From Galaxea fascicularis (lineage: Eukaryota; Cnidaria; Anthozoa; Scleractinia; Euphylliidae): a stretch of DNA of 64,000 bases. Location of the stretch: positions 7,215,241 through 7,279,240 of the forward strand of contig OX419343.1 of NCBI GenBank assembly GCA_948470475.1. Reading direction: 5' to 3'. The notes under the pieces were generated by a model. That model was not told where the DNA came from, did no database searches, and saw only the letters and a program-made list of their open reading frames with translations. Below, in pieces: positions 22,695 to 37,394 of the stretch. The position numbers and the translations under genes were made by a program. How positions within the stretch are numbered: the first letter of the stretch is position 1; every line of letters starts with the position of its first letter.

Positions 22695-22947
22695 CAGTGT
22701 TCTAGCTAGGATTAAGAAATGAGGGGGCAGAAAAATTTGCATATTATAATATTTTAAGTTCAGATCTGCCATGTTTCAGTGGTAGAAACAAAAAACGTAA
22801 TTGGTTCTTTGAGATGCGTGACCACGGCAGCTGACAAGAGAAACAAGAGGGAAAAGAGGAAAAATCACAGGGTGTTCAGCAAAACAAAGGGCAGGCAAAA
22901 AATGTCAGGGTCGAATGCCCTTTCATTTATGCCTAGCTAGAACACTG
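22695..22947. mobile_element. hAT-like MITE, 253 bp
   Basis: The termini are CAGTGTTCTAGCTAGGAT and the inverse TGCCTAGCTAGAACACTG, a 16-bp near-perfect inverted repeat starting with CAG, as hAT elements do. The flanks ACCTGATG and CTGTTATG share only part of an 8-bp duplication, so the copy is old or the duplication has decayed. Confidence 0.75.
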
Positions 22948-23478
22948 CTGTTATGAGCATCAAAGTAATTTTTTCTGGTTGACCAAGTTGAATCTGAAAA
23001 TCTGTGCCTTCTGTTCAAAGTCTAAAATGAAATCCATGTAACATTCATGGTCTAGCATTGCACTATTACTGTAATTGTGTATGGCCAAATTATGATCGAA
23101 ATAACTTTTTCCACTGCTTCCATAATAAATTATCTTTGCCAATAAGCCTGTTGCTTGATTAGTGTCCAGCTATATGTATGAAGATATACTCCAAGGGTTT
23201 GGGATGTTCAGGACATGTGTTGAGCCAGATGCTTTATTCTATAATTATGATAAATGGTGAGTCAGACTGAAAAAGGGCATAAGTCTGGTTTATTGTAATT
23301 ACTTCACATGGATTCTCTGTTTCTGTGTGTATGCATCACCCCTGAGTGGCATCCCCATCCAGCACATAAAGACTTAAATGACCAAACGAGTGTCTAGTAT
23401 TATTAAACTTCTGTTCCCCGAAGCTCATTGGGCTTAGCAAAGTCTTAAAAAAATTCCCAATGCAAAACATTTTTATTC

Positions 23479-23685
23479 CAGGGCCTGGTTGTTCAAAAGC
23501 CAATTAACTCAATCCAGGATTAGTGTAAACTTTGGGTGAAAGTTTCTTCTACTAATTGTCTTCCTCTAATCTTAAATTTTGCAGAATGTCAGTGTTGAGC
23601 AATGTTTGTAGATAGAGAAATAAACTTCTTGGTTAATCTTTAATTTGGGATTAGGGTTAATCAGCTCTTGAACAACTGGGCCCTG
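23479..23685. mobile_element. MITE with GGGCC...TTGTTCAA ends, 207 bp
   Basis: The left end CAGGGCCTGGTTGTTCAAAA, then GCCAATTAA, matches the inverse of the right end, TTAATCAGCTCTTGAACAAC then TGGGCCCTG. The interior is AT-rich without coding content. Confidence 0.8.
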
Positions 23686-25281
23686 TGTTTCAGTTGATTT
23701 GTATGAATCTAGAGGTTAGGAGATAAACAATTTTAATGAAGGGTGAGACTCTTCAGTTGATTTTGTAATGAGGTTTTTATGTTGTGTTGAGTTCCCTTAC
23801 CATAATTTGTCCTTGGGCAATAATATTACCAACAGTGTGAATGTAAGCGAGTCGTACAAGAAATGAAATGAAAGATATTTTTGCATATTATGGAAAGTGT
23901 GAATGTAAGGTGGGTTTTTATCTGCCCCACACCTCGAAACCTGATACTATGTACTACTTCAACCGAGCCCTTAACAAGGAAGGGCCCTGAGGCCAAAGAA
24001 AGAAGTTTCAGCTGAACCTTAAAAAAGTTGGTGTGAGCTTGGGCAGCTATCCCTAAGATCCTTAACTGCTGTTAAAGGAAAAGCAGAAAAATAATTACTT
24101 GCTTTAAATGTATTTTAATATGAAGGTCTTCAAAGGGAAGATATAATAGTTTGTAAAGTACTCTTTATTTGCCACACAAATATTACAAGACAGGACACCA
24201 CAAAATAATTTAAATTAACTTACACAGAACAAAGTGGTGAGGAGACCAAAAGGAAAGTAGAGAGCTCATGCGTGATTTTGCCTCCCCAATTTAACTAAGT
24301 TGACTACAAATAACATTTTTATGCATTTAAAACCAAAATGCAAGAACCTTATGCATTGAGAACCTGTTGGCTGAAAGTTTGACTGTCACAGTTAAATCCC
24401 CATGGTACAAACAGGTTCTTAGTATTTAAATCCTAAAATTCTTTTAAAAAAGTAAAGTGCACCTAACCCCAAAATATATTTTCCTTAAAATAAATCTTTG
24501 CATGTGTTAAAAAAAATTGCACTCTTTTTTGTTCTTTTTGGCCAAATGTTGGCTTTTTATAGGCTCCCAAACTTACAAAAAAGGGAATCTGTACTTCTAA
24601 ACAAGACCAGAAAATCTGCAAATTTGTACACTTTCAGTATGCCCATACCAAAATGGCCTGTGGATTAATGCAGGGCACTGCTAAAGCTCCAGGAAACTGG
24701 CAGCTTTAGTTTAGTTTGATGATTGTGTGTGAAACAACTCATCTGGATTTGTGACCCAGTTCATGACTGAAAAGAACCATCTTCAACCTGAAAAAATTAT
24801 TTTCATGATGATCAGTTAAAAAGTCAGTTGAAAGTCTGAAATGAATTGGTTGATATTTTTTTAGCTGCTGAGTCTTGACAAAATCCTAAGTGTGACCGTG
24901 CAAACCACTGGATAGTTACTACACTATATGGAGCATTTCTAGCTTTAATGTTAGTGGATAACTTTCCTGAAGTGTGCACATTACTCTGAAAACTATCGAG
25001 CAGTTACATTCCTGTAATAATATCTGTAATATTATTGTTATTATTTCTTGTGGCAGTGTTTATCGTGGTCTACAAAGTTGTTCTAATGTTTGAGGTTGTG
25101 GATAAGCTGCTGCTTATTATTCAATACATTTTTAATAAAACATTTCAAGCTGAGCTTTTCTTTAGCCTACAAGAGCAACAGCTTATTTCATATGGAGCAC
25201 CTAAAATAATGTCAGTATCATTGATAACAAAAGTACCCTGCCTGAAGTGGCAACATTCAAGAATTCATTAATTTTCCAACA

Positions 25282-28200
25282 TTATATTGAAGAATTCACA
25301 TCATTATTTGGCATTGCCATGGCAACAGAGTCCAGGTTCATACAATGGCAGCTGCATCCTGTAACAGGGCATTCTGTGTGTTCTCTGATTTAAGAGATAA
25401 AAAAAAAAATAAAAGATCAACATAATTTTAACACAAAATCAGCAATAGATTCCATAAAGGGTAGGGGTTATCTTATTTATGCTCCCTTCCATACCATCCC
25501 CCTCAGCTGCAAAGACTGTTTTTCAGGGAGCCATCACGTGTGATTTTACAATTTAAACTCTAGGCTCCACTGTAGTGATGACCAAGGGTGGCAAGTGTCT
25601 TTGTTGTAGGATCAGATTTGTATGCGTATTGTCCCTGTGATATGGACCACCTCTTGCTATAAAAAGTAATTTTAAACAGTTTTAAATTACCAGTAGTATA
25701 ATCCCCAAATCCATAGATTAAGATTGTGAGTAAATGTAAGGTGTAGTCATGGATGTATCCAGTACAGTACACACCTAGGTGTACTAGCAGTAGCTAACAC
25801 TGACTCCATAAAAAACAAATTACACCAGTTCAGCATGGAATTCTGCAAGTCTTGAACAAAAAAATAACCGTACATGTGGTCACAGAATTTGTGAGTGCAC
25901 AAGCTATACTACCCAACAGAGGATATTACATACCTCTTACCAAGCGAGTATGAGATCTGTACTGTACGTTACGGACCGAGGCCATAAATCAACGGGAAAA
26001 AGTGAGGATCCGTAACTTTTACAGTACGGACCTAGAAAATGAGGTTAGTAAGATATTTATTATATCTTTGAGGTTAGTCGGGCGTGCGAGAAAGAAAACT
26101 TTCAAATTTAGCAGGCTGTACAGAGAAGTATGGCCTGCTAAATTGACCAATCACAATGCGCGTACTAACTGAGAGATATAATAACGTAAGTTCTCAAGAT
26201 TGAAATGAAATCTGCAAAAAACTACTCACTTGAACCAATCAACTATATGATTAGAATGCCCTCCATGACGGCATGACTGACACCAAGTGAACCAGTTGTT
26301 GAAAGGATTTACACTTCCCACATTTGACGGTTTCTCGGCATTTGGATCTGATAATGATTCAGGTGCAGGAAAATCAGGTTATTGAATAGAGTTGGATACC
26401 TTAATTCATTCATGAGCTAATTCCTATATTGAGACCTGGCACCTGTTTCTTTAAAGTCCCAGTACCTTATTGGGTCTTACTCAGTCTTGACACATTTTGA
26501 AGTCATATATTGTACTATGTAAAAGACTGGTCATATATTAATTTTGATCTTAACTAAGCACCAATTACATAGAGAAAAAACTTCACAAGATTACATAGAT
26601 TCAGAGCTGCCATTGATGATGACAACAACAATAACAATGATGGTGATGATGAACTTAACCATCATAAGAGTCACCACACTCACAACAACAGCTAAGTAAC
26701 TGAGGTGTGAAGTTAAGAGCAACATGTACACATGGCTAGAAAATAATGTAGAAACATCCCTGTTTTAGCCCAATAATTATAAAACTGATCCCTGCATACA
26801 AAACTGATGATTTCATTTCTTTCCAAAGTCAGTCTTACTTAATCCAAGACAAATGAGAGTAAAATACAGCATACAACAAAAATTGTACACAGACTACTGA
26901 AATGTTCCCAGGGCAAAATAAATATAAATAAATAAATAGCAGAACCATCTGATGAAAGTGGATGAAAATTAACCCCTTAACTCCCAATATCTGAGTGTTA
27001 ATTCTCCTTTCTAGGTGATATACAGTTCTTAATTTGTATGTTAGTTAAGAAAATTTGGGGTTAGATCAAGATAACCCCCTCTGGCTGATAAGCTTGTCTA
27101 TTCTCATCACCAGCTGCTGAACAGTGTATTGATATTATAAGGACAAGATACACGCTAATCATCACTTCTGAGAGTTAAAAAGAGTAAAGAAAATCAAGAC
27201 CACAGAACAAAGGTCAGACCAACAAGACAAAATAATTATAAATCATAACAAATTAGTTTCTTTCAATTGATAATAAATTCCCAGTTGCATTGATTTAAGA
27301 TCATCAAAAACCCTTCCAATAGTCTGACAATTTAAACCTCTACATCCTCCAAGTTTCTACATTTATTTTCATGTTATGAGAAGTATATTTTGTAAGAGAC
27401 CTTCCAGAGGATCTGATTTTGGTATGGTTGCATGCCAAAAATTGGCTAAGGCTCCTGCATTGGAGTTGTTATATATATTAATTAATGACAAAATATTTAC
27501 AAGGCTAAAAAGTATTTAAAATGTAAAAGGTAAAAACTGAACGTTTTCAACACTAGGTTATCTTCAGGGTAAGAAACGATCAGCTAGCCTTGTAAATATT
27601 TTGTCATTTTAGACCCAAGTGAACATTAGGGATACCATATTTACGTTATTGCATTGCAAAACTGGAATTCCTGCCAAATCTAACCTGGATTTGACTGCTT
27701 TTGAGTAAGTGATGATGGTGTTCCCATGTGAACAAGACAGAGTGCACATCTGGGAAGAGGTTTGCGACAAGCAGGGCAGGCCATGATCTGGAACAGTCAT
27801 CGCAGATGTAAACAACACAGGTGACATCACTGGCACTTTACAACACTCAAAATCAGTTTTTAATTCATGTGAGGATTCAGTGAATTTTAATGTACTCATT
27901 TAAAACTAGGACTGATCCTGCACAGCTTTCTAGCTGAAACACTTGTTTCTCCCCTGATCCTAAACACAAAAATGTTTTCAGGTACCTACTGCAAATATAT
28001 GCGGGGATACTAAGTTAATCATGAATATCTGGCATCTTACAGATGAGGTCTACCAAATCCAATTACTGCTATAGCAACAATGTTTATTACACATATATGT
28101 AGATTGGGATGCATTACATGTCTAATAAATACAAATGAAACAGTTTTGTGTTCAGAGTAAATACCATCATAGCAAGGAGTAGTGCGGAAAATGGTAATTG

Positions 28201-31200
28201 TGAAGAAGAACTCCCCAAAAAACCTGTCGGCCATCTGTCGGCCGTCTGTCGACCGACAGTCAGCCGACTGTTGGTCATCTGTCGGCCGACAAATGGCCGA
28301 CAGACGGCCGACAGGTTTTGCCCGAAATATAGGCTACCTGTTGGCCGACAGTTGGTAATGTGTCGGTAACCTGTCGGTAGCTTGTCGGTAAAATGTTAAC
28401 ACAAACCTTAATGTTTTCTCTAAATACGCAACTGTGACACAATGAATGATTTTCCCCTCAAGAAGAATGGGACACATGAAAACCTGTAAAGATTTCTGAA
28501 GAAATGCTAGCCTTTTTGTCAAGTCTGTACATCTTACAAGCAACAAAATGAAATGATCACCAGACAGTGTTTCTGGGTGCAATCAATAAATCAACTCATG
28601 ATCAGGTTTAACAAAAACGTTAGTAATTAACATGCAGAGCTAGGTGACCATATCATTTTGAACACAAGGTCAATTCCTTTTCTTTTTTCAGAGAGGAAAA
28701 GAAATAATGCAATGTGTGGTTGCAGAAGATATCCATTAACATTATCATGCATTACCTTTGTTCTGTTTGATGGGTTAGAGTACTGAGCAAATCTTTTAGG
28801 TCTTGATCCTTGGTAGAAAAGCAAAATATTACTATGTGAAACTTCTTCAAATAAAATTAATGCTCTCTATTAGTTTAAAAGGAACAAATTTTCCTCGTAT
28901 GATACTTTACTTTTGAGACCAAGTCCTTCACTTACTCAGAAGGAGACACAAAGAGAACCCAACAGACTATCCCCAAAAAATAGGGTATGTAATACATTAT
29001 ACACTTAATGTATGGTCCCAAGGGAAACAGCTAGTTTTGTTTTCCTCCGAGTCATGGTGTTTCCCAAGACAAAGTCACGGGAAACATCAGGACTCTAGGG
29101 AAAACAGAACTAACTAGTTTCCAGAGGGAACATACATGAAGTGCTTTGTTACATATTAAGACTTTCCATTAAACAATCAAAGCAAAAACAATCAAAGACA
29201 GCAATTGTCAATCCTGCTGAATGAATAAACACATGAGCATGTGCTGAAGATCACGTCATTTTTAATTTAAATAAATAAATAAAAAGTCTTTATTCAAGGT
29301 TTTAAACAAACGTTAAAACTTACAAGATCCATTATAAATAAAGATACAGCTATCTAATTGTTAATTTACAATTTTTTAATTACAATTAGTCATACACTGA
29401 TCACATGTTGCTGTATTCAGTGTGCGGGCGACAACTGTGCAATTGTATCCCAGTCAGGATACATTTGAATTTGATCAGTGGCACATGACCAAGAATCAAC
29501 CAATCACAGTGCTTGTTTTGTTGAGTGAAAGTCTAGGTATATAACTAAAATATATGTAGAATCTGAATAGTAAAACAGATGAAAATGACAGAAATTGTAC
29601 CTGTTGACAGTATGTTAGTGAGGATGGAGTTACAACAAAAGTTACATGCGACCAACACCTGCTGTGGAGGCCTGTGAGTGGAGTCCTTTAAATTGTAGTG
29701 GATATCAAACAGTGATCTGAAATATAACCATCGATGATGAACACTGAGGAGATTTGGTAAACTATCTGTTTATCAGCACTATGCTGCCCTCATCTACTCC
29801 CTTCTGTTTGGCTACATGTATCATTTAAAGGCCCGTTTAAATGGTTTCAACATTTGTTGAAAACCATTTGAACAGATCACCCAACATTGCTGAACATGTT
29901 GAAAATTGTTGAAAGCTTGTTGAAACAAGTAGTTTGAATTGGTTTAAACTTTCCTTCAACACCAATTTGACATTTCCTTTGCTTTTGATGACGTTGGATA
30001 ATGTTGAAGCTCTTTAAACAGCGCATACAACATTTTGTTGAACAGAAGCATGTGCACATAAAGCCTGGTTTTTGTTCCCAGTTTCTTCCAATAAAAATTC
30101 TTGAAAATGTTGGCCGAGGTAATGAGTGAATGTTGGCACCATTTGAAGGGCCTCCTAAAAACCTTTTTTGCTGTCAACATTCACCCAACATTTGTTCAAT
30201 TTTTGTTGAATAAACATTGGTCAAATGTTGAAAGTGTTTAAACCAAGGTTTTAAGGGGTGGTGACTGATCTTTCAAAATGTCTCACTTACAGTAGGTTAG
30301 AATTTTTCACAAATTAAGCCATATCTTACTGTTTTGATTTCTTTTGCAAGCATATGAGAGCCTCAGGCTCATAGAAAAAGATGACCTGAGTCACAATCAC
30401 ACCTACTATTCCCTAATTTGGACAAAACATTCAGGAAAATGGGCATGCAAGACTTCCTCAATACAACACAATGAAAAGCAATTAATTATTACCAGTAAAT
30501 TATAGATCAACTATATTTTCTTTTTATTTTTATTTTGGGGAGCAGGGTCGGCGCAGTGGTGAGAGCGCTCTCCTTCCCCCAATGTGTCCCGGGTTTGATT
30601 CCCGCACTCGGCATCATAAGTGGGCTGAGTTTGTTGGTTCTCTACTCTGCTCCAAGAGGTTTTTCTCCAGGTACTCCGGTTTTCCCCTCTCCCCAAAACC
30701 AACATTTGATTTAACATTTGATTTAATTTAGAGTTTATTTGGTTTATCGTCTCCCCAATTAGTAGAGTACCCGTGTTCAGCTAGAACGATCTGAGACTTA
30801 AATAAAGTTGTTGTTATTATTATTATTATTATTACAACAATATTGTGATATTGAAATCCCAGCTGTCGAAGGAGCCATTGACGTTGTTTAGTGTTTGTTT
30901 TCTTTTTTTTTTTAGCAGCCTTGTATAGGGTTTTAGTTTTGTCATTCACCTTTCACTTTTCTAGTTTTGTGTCTCGAGAATAAAATCTAAGTAATCGAAC
31001 TCCAAGAAACAAAGGGACACATTCCATCTTAATCATAATGATTTTTTTATGACTTGTACTTTTGCATCTATTAACGTTTTTTTTTAAGTATCATGCATGA
31101 ACACTTTTTAACATGAAGTGCAGAATTTGAAAGCGTTTATTGAATTTTTATCTGAGACATTTCTGTATTTGTTTTCGAAGAATGATTGTAAAATTAATAA

Positions 31201-34200
31201 AGTTTTGCATTATTATTTCAAAAAGTAATAGTAATAGTAATAATAATAACTTAACTGATAATTAAAAACTAAGAGGACGCTTTTTTAATTTGAAAAAAAA
31301 TATTATATATTATTATATTTTAGGGTTTTTGTGATTTTTGTCCAGCTTGACTTTTGAGTAACTTTTATTTAGGTTTTTGCTAGGGAAACTTAACAGTCTG
31401 TCCTTTGTTAAGAACACAGTACCCTCATTTTCTATAAAAGCTATTTTCATCATGTTTTGTAGTGGTAGGTCGAAGCATAATGTGAGTCTCTTCAGTCAGC
31501 AACAAGTCGATTATTAGTCGTAGTAACATTATTTTATCTGAACTGGGAAGGGAGCCAATCTGCTCTTGCTGACATTGAACTCCATTTTATTTCCTTCTAC
31601 ACTGTCCAACCAAAAACTATGGAATGTCTTACAAGTCTTTTGCCAAATTGTACCTACTGTAGCAAGAATAGGGCATATTTCATTGTTCATACGATTATTT
31701 TCATGGAAACCTGACCTTGACCATACGTGAGTACATTTAAAGATGATTTTACAACTCAAACATGTCCTTGGACATCCCCTGCGAACACTTCCCAGCATTT
31801 GCACGATCTAGTTTTTCTTGTATTGGCAGATTGCATTTGATCAAATGAAGCGAAAGGATATCAAACACGTTGGGAAAATTAGAAAATTAAAAGATTCATA
31901 ACACAAAGATTGAATTGTTTTCTAAATTAAACAGTTACCTCTGATGCCAGAGTCTCCACATGTCCAGTAAATTTCTGTAACTAAACCACAGGAAAGAGCA
32001 GTTCTTCAAGACAGTTGTTTTCACTTATGTTATGAACTAAAAAGTTAGAACTACATGTAACCTTGTGCAACATAATAAACAGCACCACAGGAAAGAACTG
32101 CTCAGTGGCTTTCAGTCAAATGGCCACACTACAGTTTTCGATCATTTACAGTAGAACTACCTTGTATGTGCAAAATACGCACACCTTGAAGAAAAGTGTT
32201 ACAACTAACTTACTTAAGTTACTATTATTCATGTAAATTGTCACACTGAAGCGATCACTATCAGAATGAAAAGGCAGAACCACCTTGTAAAACATAAACA
32301 GAACTACAGCTGGAAATAACTTAATATTACTTTCACTTGTCACAACAACTGGCATCTGGATAGAGAGAGTGACTTAGTGCCTTGTTTGGATAAAATGCAA
32401 TATGTGGACATAGCAAATAACCTGCCATAAGCTCTAATGCCAAAATGTAAATTCTCCCCACATTCCTCCAAGCAATTTTCCTGAAGAAAGTTGGGAGAAT
32501 TATAGCTTTTAATGTTCAATGTGCATTTTACCTTTCATGGTCATTTCTTTCTTTCTTATGACATGTTTGATAAAGCATGCAGTCATACTGAGAGGAGAAA
32601 ATAGATAGTGATCACTAGAACCTCAATGCTTACTTTTCTATCCAAGATGAAACTCTCACATCTTTGGAGACTTCACTTGGAATGTGAGGAACACAATTAA
32701 CAATGACTAAACTTGCTGTCTGTACATCTGTTGTCTGTAAAACGAGAAAAGCTGATGTTAAAAACTTACCCCTGACACTCAAGTTGCCAGTAAACAGAAC
32801 TACTATTTTCATGATACAAATTAATCCAGGTTCACTTGTTCTTGAAAACACTCAAAATACATTGAGCAGATCTTCTTCCACTAAACAGCAGGGAGTTTCA
32901 GTTATGATGCATTGGGCCATATATAGTAACCAAGGCTAATAACCTGACCAATGATTTCTTTAAACAATTTGTTTTTATATTTCAACACAAAGAACACTTC
33001 TACAACATCCTCCCTAATTGACATTTACACAATATGGTACTTCCCACTACTCACAATACAACACTTACATGTACACGACTTGCAATACTGACACTAATTA
33101 AAATACAGTACATTACAGTGCAACGCGTCTTACCATGGCCACCCAACAAACATTTTTACAAGTTAGCCTCCATTGGAAGGTTCAACGCGTAACAATTAAA
33201 TGGAGGCATGTCTGTCAATCAAATTTGCATACCCTGATTGGCTAACTTGTAAAAATGTTTGTTGGGTGGCCACAGTAAGGCAAGTCACACTGTAACACTA
33301 TATTGTCGAAATCCTGACCAATGATTCAAACAGGCATTTCAAATATCATGACATTAAAGATCTAATGTATCTAAAACAAAACCTAAACCCAAAGTACTCA
33401 CCTTATTTACATATTTTTCTAACAAATTTATTCCATCCATTGAGATTCCTAAAAAGCAGACATAATGACAATTTTGCAGTACAGTGCAGTGACAGGCTGA
33501 TACTGAAGCTGCAGTTACTTTTCCTTAATACTGTAGGAATTTCATAATTTATTGCAAATTATGTGTCATATATCCCGGCGAATTTGTTTCTGTCTTTCTA
33601 CAAAATCACTTCTAACCCATCTTTCTAACCCTATTCAAAACATATTTAGATTCTAGAACAACTTCTAATTTAACTTCAGTGAGTACTTGTAGTAATAATT
33701 ATTCTAAGGTTCCGATCGACTTCAGGGGTCAAAACATCAAGAGTTGTTAGACTGCAGTGCAGACAGTTGTTTGGTGAGCAGGGTTCCAGAAAGGTTCAAA
33801 GGTAGGGAGTCAACAAGGATTTCCTACAGGTGAAATCTCCCACCAAACCACTTAAAATTTTCTCATGGCCACTAACCCTAGCAGCTGTGAGCAATAATTG
33901 AGTTAGGCAGCTGTGTTCGCAGGCTAGTAGCTGACCTTGTAGGGTTTTTGACTAGGGGACCCCTCTTATCTGGGTAACACTGGGTGAGTGAGTGCCATGT
34001 AAAATAGTGGTGTCTATACCAACCAGCTAGGCCACCAACTTTGATTCACAAACTGTGGAGAAGAAGGGAAAGGCTGGAAGAAGAGAAATTATCCCTACCC
34101 CTCCTTCACCTTTCTGCCTCATTCCCCAGACCCTTGGTCATACACTAAAGTGCTGTTTATAAGTAAGTAAAGACACAAACCACATCTTCCATTGGTTACA

Positions 34201-37200
34201 TTTAAAGAGATTTAAACTATTAGCAATTTGCTTTAAATGCATTTCTTTATTACCTGTAAGGAGAATGCCATCCAAATCACCTGCATTGCTCAACTTTGAT
34301 GACAAGTTCTCAAGGAACTGGGACAACTAGAAGAGAGGAGGAACAGCATTATTTGTTAAGTAACAAGTAAAATGAAGTGACTAAAAAGTCCGCCTTGCTG
34401 ATTATGATAAAATGAAAGAATGGGCAACAGTATCAGTTTAATTTAATCCATCAAACATTTTCGTTTGCATGCATGATTGGTCTAAACACATCACGTGACT
34501 CAATATGCCCCACCTAAAACTGGGTAAATCTGGTGATATTCCCCAAATGTGTGTTGTAAAAAGTATTTGAAGGATAATATAAGGACAATAATCTCCAAAA
34601 TCTCCATCTCAGAGGGCCATTATGAAAACTACTGGGTGACCAGTGATCAATGTCTTTACCCTCGTTAAATAAAGTTATTTCTTCTTCTTCTTCTTCTTCA
34701 TTTGACTTAAAAAAATATGCTCGGATATTTGCCCTAGGACGTACATAATCAGTTCCTCAAAGCTCACAGTTTTCTTCGAGCTCTTGGAACAGAGCTTTGT
34801 CCGTAGACAAATATCCGAGCACATTCTCGCACCAAATGGAGAATATTGTTTATTTATTTTCATTTCATTTAGGCTATAAACATTATAAGTAGTACCTTAC
34901 TGTCAGGAAGATATTTACAGGCAAATGCAACCCTATCTTCAATCTCCATTCCTTCCTCAGCCTTAAAAAACAAACAAACAAGCAAAGCCTTCAGCACTGA
35001 GTACACAAAGCAAGTACAGAACAACAATGACCTTTACTGTATGCAGGGCTGTTGCTGAAGGCCAGGGCCTGGGAGTTTGTTTGAATATTTTCAGTTATTG
35101 ATACTAACACAATGACTTGTAATGACTTGTGTACCAAGACAACTGCATTGAATTCCTGGACACTTTTAGCTGAACTGCATGTATTTATATCTCAGCATGC
35201 TTCAAACATTAGCCAAAGCTCTGACTGGACACGTCTCCTGATTGCTAAGTACTAACTAGCCTGCGAATACAGTCGCCTCTCAACGCTCTCGGCCCCCGAG
35301 GGGCGTTTCGTGAGAGAGGCGTCTGCGATTTACAGCCAGAAATTCCATACTGATGACGTACTTACATGTTGTTAATTTCATATAATTATAATGATGAACA
35401 AGCCATGTTGTATAAATTACTACATGAGTTCAAAATGGCAGATCATGTGAATCTTTTGAGTATGCATGAAACTTGCCTTCAGTGTCGCAAAAGCAAAAAC
35501 ATGTGCTAGCTTCAGGAAGGGATCGAAAACCGCATTTCACAGTTGGCAACCTAGATAGCCAACGTGAAACGTCCCTCGGGGGCTGGGAGTGATGAGAGGC
35601 GGCTGTATTCGCAGGCTAAGTACTAACTGAACAAAATAGAGAAAATTTTATGAGAATAACAACAGAAACATGCTTGTGGAAGCTAATAGGCCTAATGGAG
35701 ACTCACCAAGATACCATCAAAATTATCAGCTTCTGTGGTAAGAAAGGCAAATGCTGATCTAAGGTATGGATTCTCCATCTGAAAAAAGGAAATTTGTATC
35801 AAGGAAATTGCACTACCTTGAGTACAATTTGTGATTAAAAGGGATGAGAGATTTTGAAACTTCTTTCATGATGGATTACCTGATCAATTACGAATTGCAT
35901 GAGAAAGTCATACCATTTTTTATAGTATATTCAACAACATTACGAATTGTGAGATAACTTGGCACAACTTGTTTGATTTACTTAAAATTGAGGCAAATTT
36001 CAATCTTAGTTTTTATGACACTGGAAACAATTTCATTTTTTTCTGTTGACGTTCAAATTTGCCGCTTATGGTTGTGCTTATACACCACTGCCATGGAAAC
36101 TTATTAGGTACTCCTACAGAGTACAATTTAGGATTAATTATACCACTCTTGACCAATCAGAATTGAGTAATTTTATTGTAAACATGTAAACACTTCAGTT
36201 TTACTCAACTAAAGAACACAATTTGTAAAATAGCAAATAAACCTACAGCTGTAGAAGCCTTGTCATGCTCCTTGGGAAGGCAGACACAATCCACCTTGCT
36301 TCTATATCCTTGTCTTATCACAAGGCTGTGCTCTAAGAAAAGTAGTTGGGCTCCCAAACCTCTAAACCCTTGAAATCCAGGGCGCCCAGCATATAAGTTT
36401 GGTGCAAAAACTAATATTTCCTGGTCCCCGATGGCAAAAGTAAGTCGCCAGGGGCGACCGGGCGCCACTAGAGCACAGCCCTGTATCAGTTACACTGTTT
36501 TGCACTGACCTGGCCACACAGTGAACTACACATTTTTCTCCACATAGTCTTCTTTTCTTCAGTATATCCAGACAGTGCCATAGCAACCACATTAAGTGTT
36601 GTACCTAAAAGGATTACAACAGGGTAAAACGGCAAGTAGATCACTCTCTGTCAAAATAGTTCTAAGTTGCATTAATTATGATTACTTAGGCAAAAAAAGA
36701 CAATAATTTATTATTTTAGGTGAAAACCTTGAAATTGTTTTCATTTTTCATGGCAAACCTCTTAACCCTTTATCCCCAACCAGAGATCAGCATGCAATTT
36801 CTCCTCACATTGTTACTACTAGATTAAGCATTTAGTTTTTGAGAATAAACAAAGTGATCACCAGTGATTGAATTCCTGATTTATTTATTTAACTTTATTT
36901 ATACACGGGTAAAACATCAGGACTTAAAATAAATGCTACAAATTGTATATAATTACATTAATTACACAGATAATTACTCAGATTCTCCCAACTTATGCCA
37001 TAAGACACATCTGCCAGTGTTCAGTGAGGAGGATAATCATATTGATCCTATATTGATATCAAACTCACCCTTTGTTCCCATGTTATTATGAGCTGCTTGT
37101 GAGCTCAAGATATTGATTGCTTCTTGGATCTTATTGTTGAAGAGTGCTACAGCAGCAGCTCTCTCATACTGGCCACAATGTTGAAGCCTGGTCAGAAAAA

Positions 37201-37360
37201 AAATCCATCTGCTAGAATATTTGAGACCTTACAGGTGAGAGCACATCCAGGGCTTTCCACACAAGCCAGTTTAACCGCCAGAGCTCTGGCGGTTGTGAGT
37301 CATCAAATCACTAGCTACTTGGCCAAGTTGGTCAAAAATACTTAACAAATATCACCCCTA

Positions 37361-37394
<34 letters not shown>

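Larger units (their letters stand above)
22306..25281. other. Tail-to-tail interval between RPA3 and MIOS
   Basis: No gene is supported. It should contain both 3' UTRs. It holds two MITEs (next entries). The open frame at 25035-25271 has no recognisable product and overlaps the expected MIOS 3' UTR on the other strand. Confidence 0.6.

Noticed and set aside
28216..28392. CRISPR-like array
   Set aside because: Repeats are contiguous words and palindromes without unique spacers, in an intron of an animal gene.
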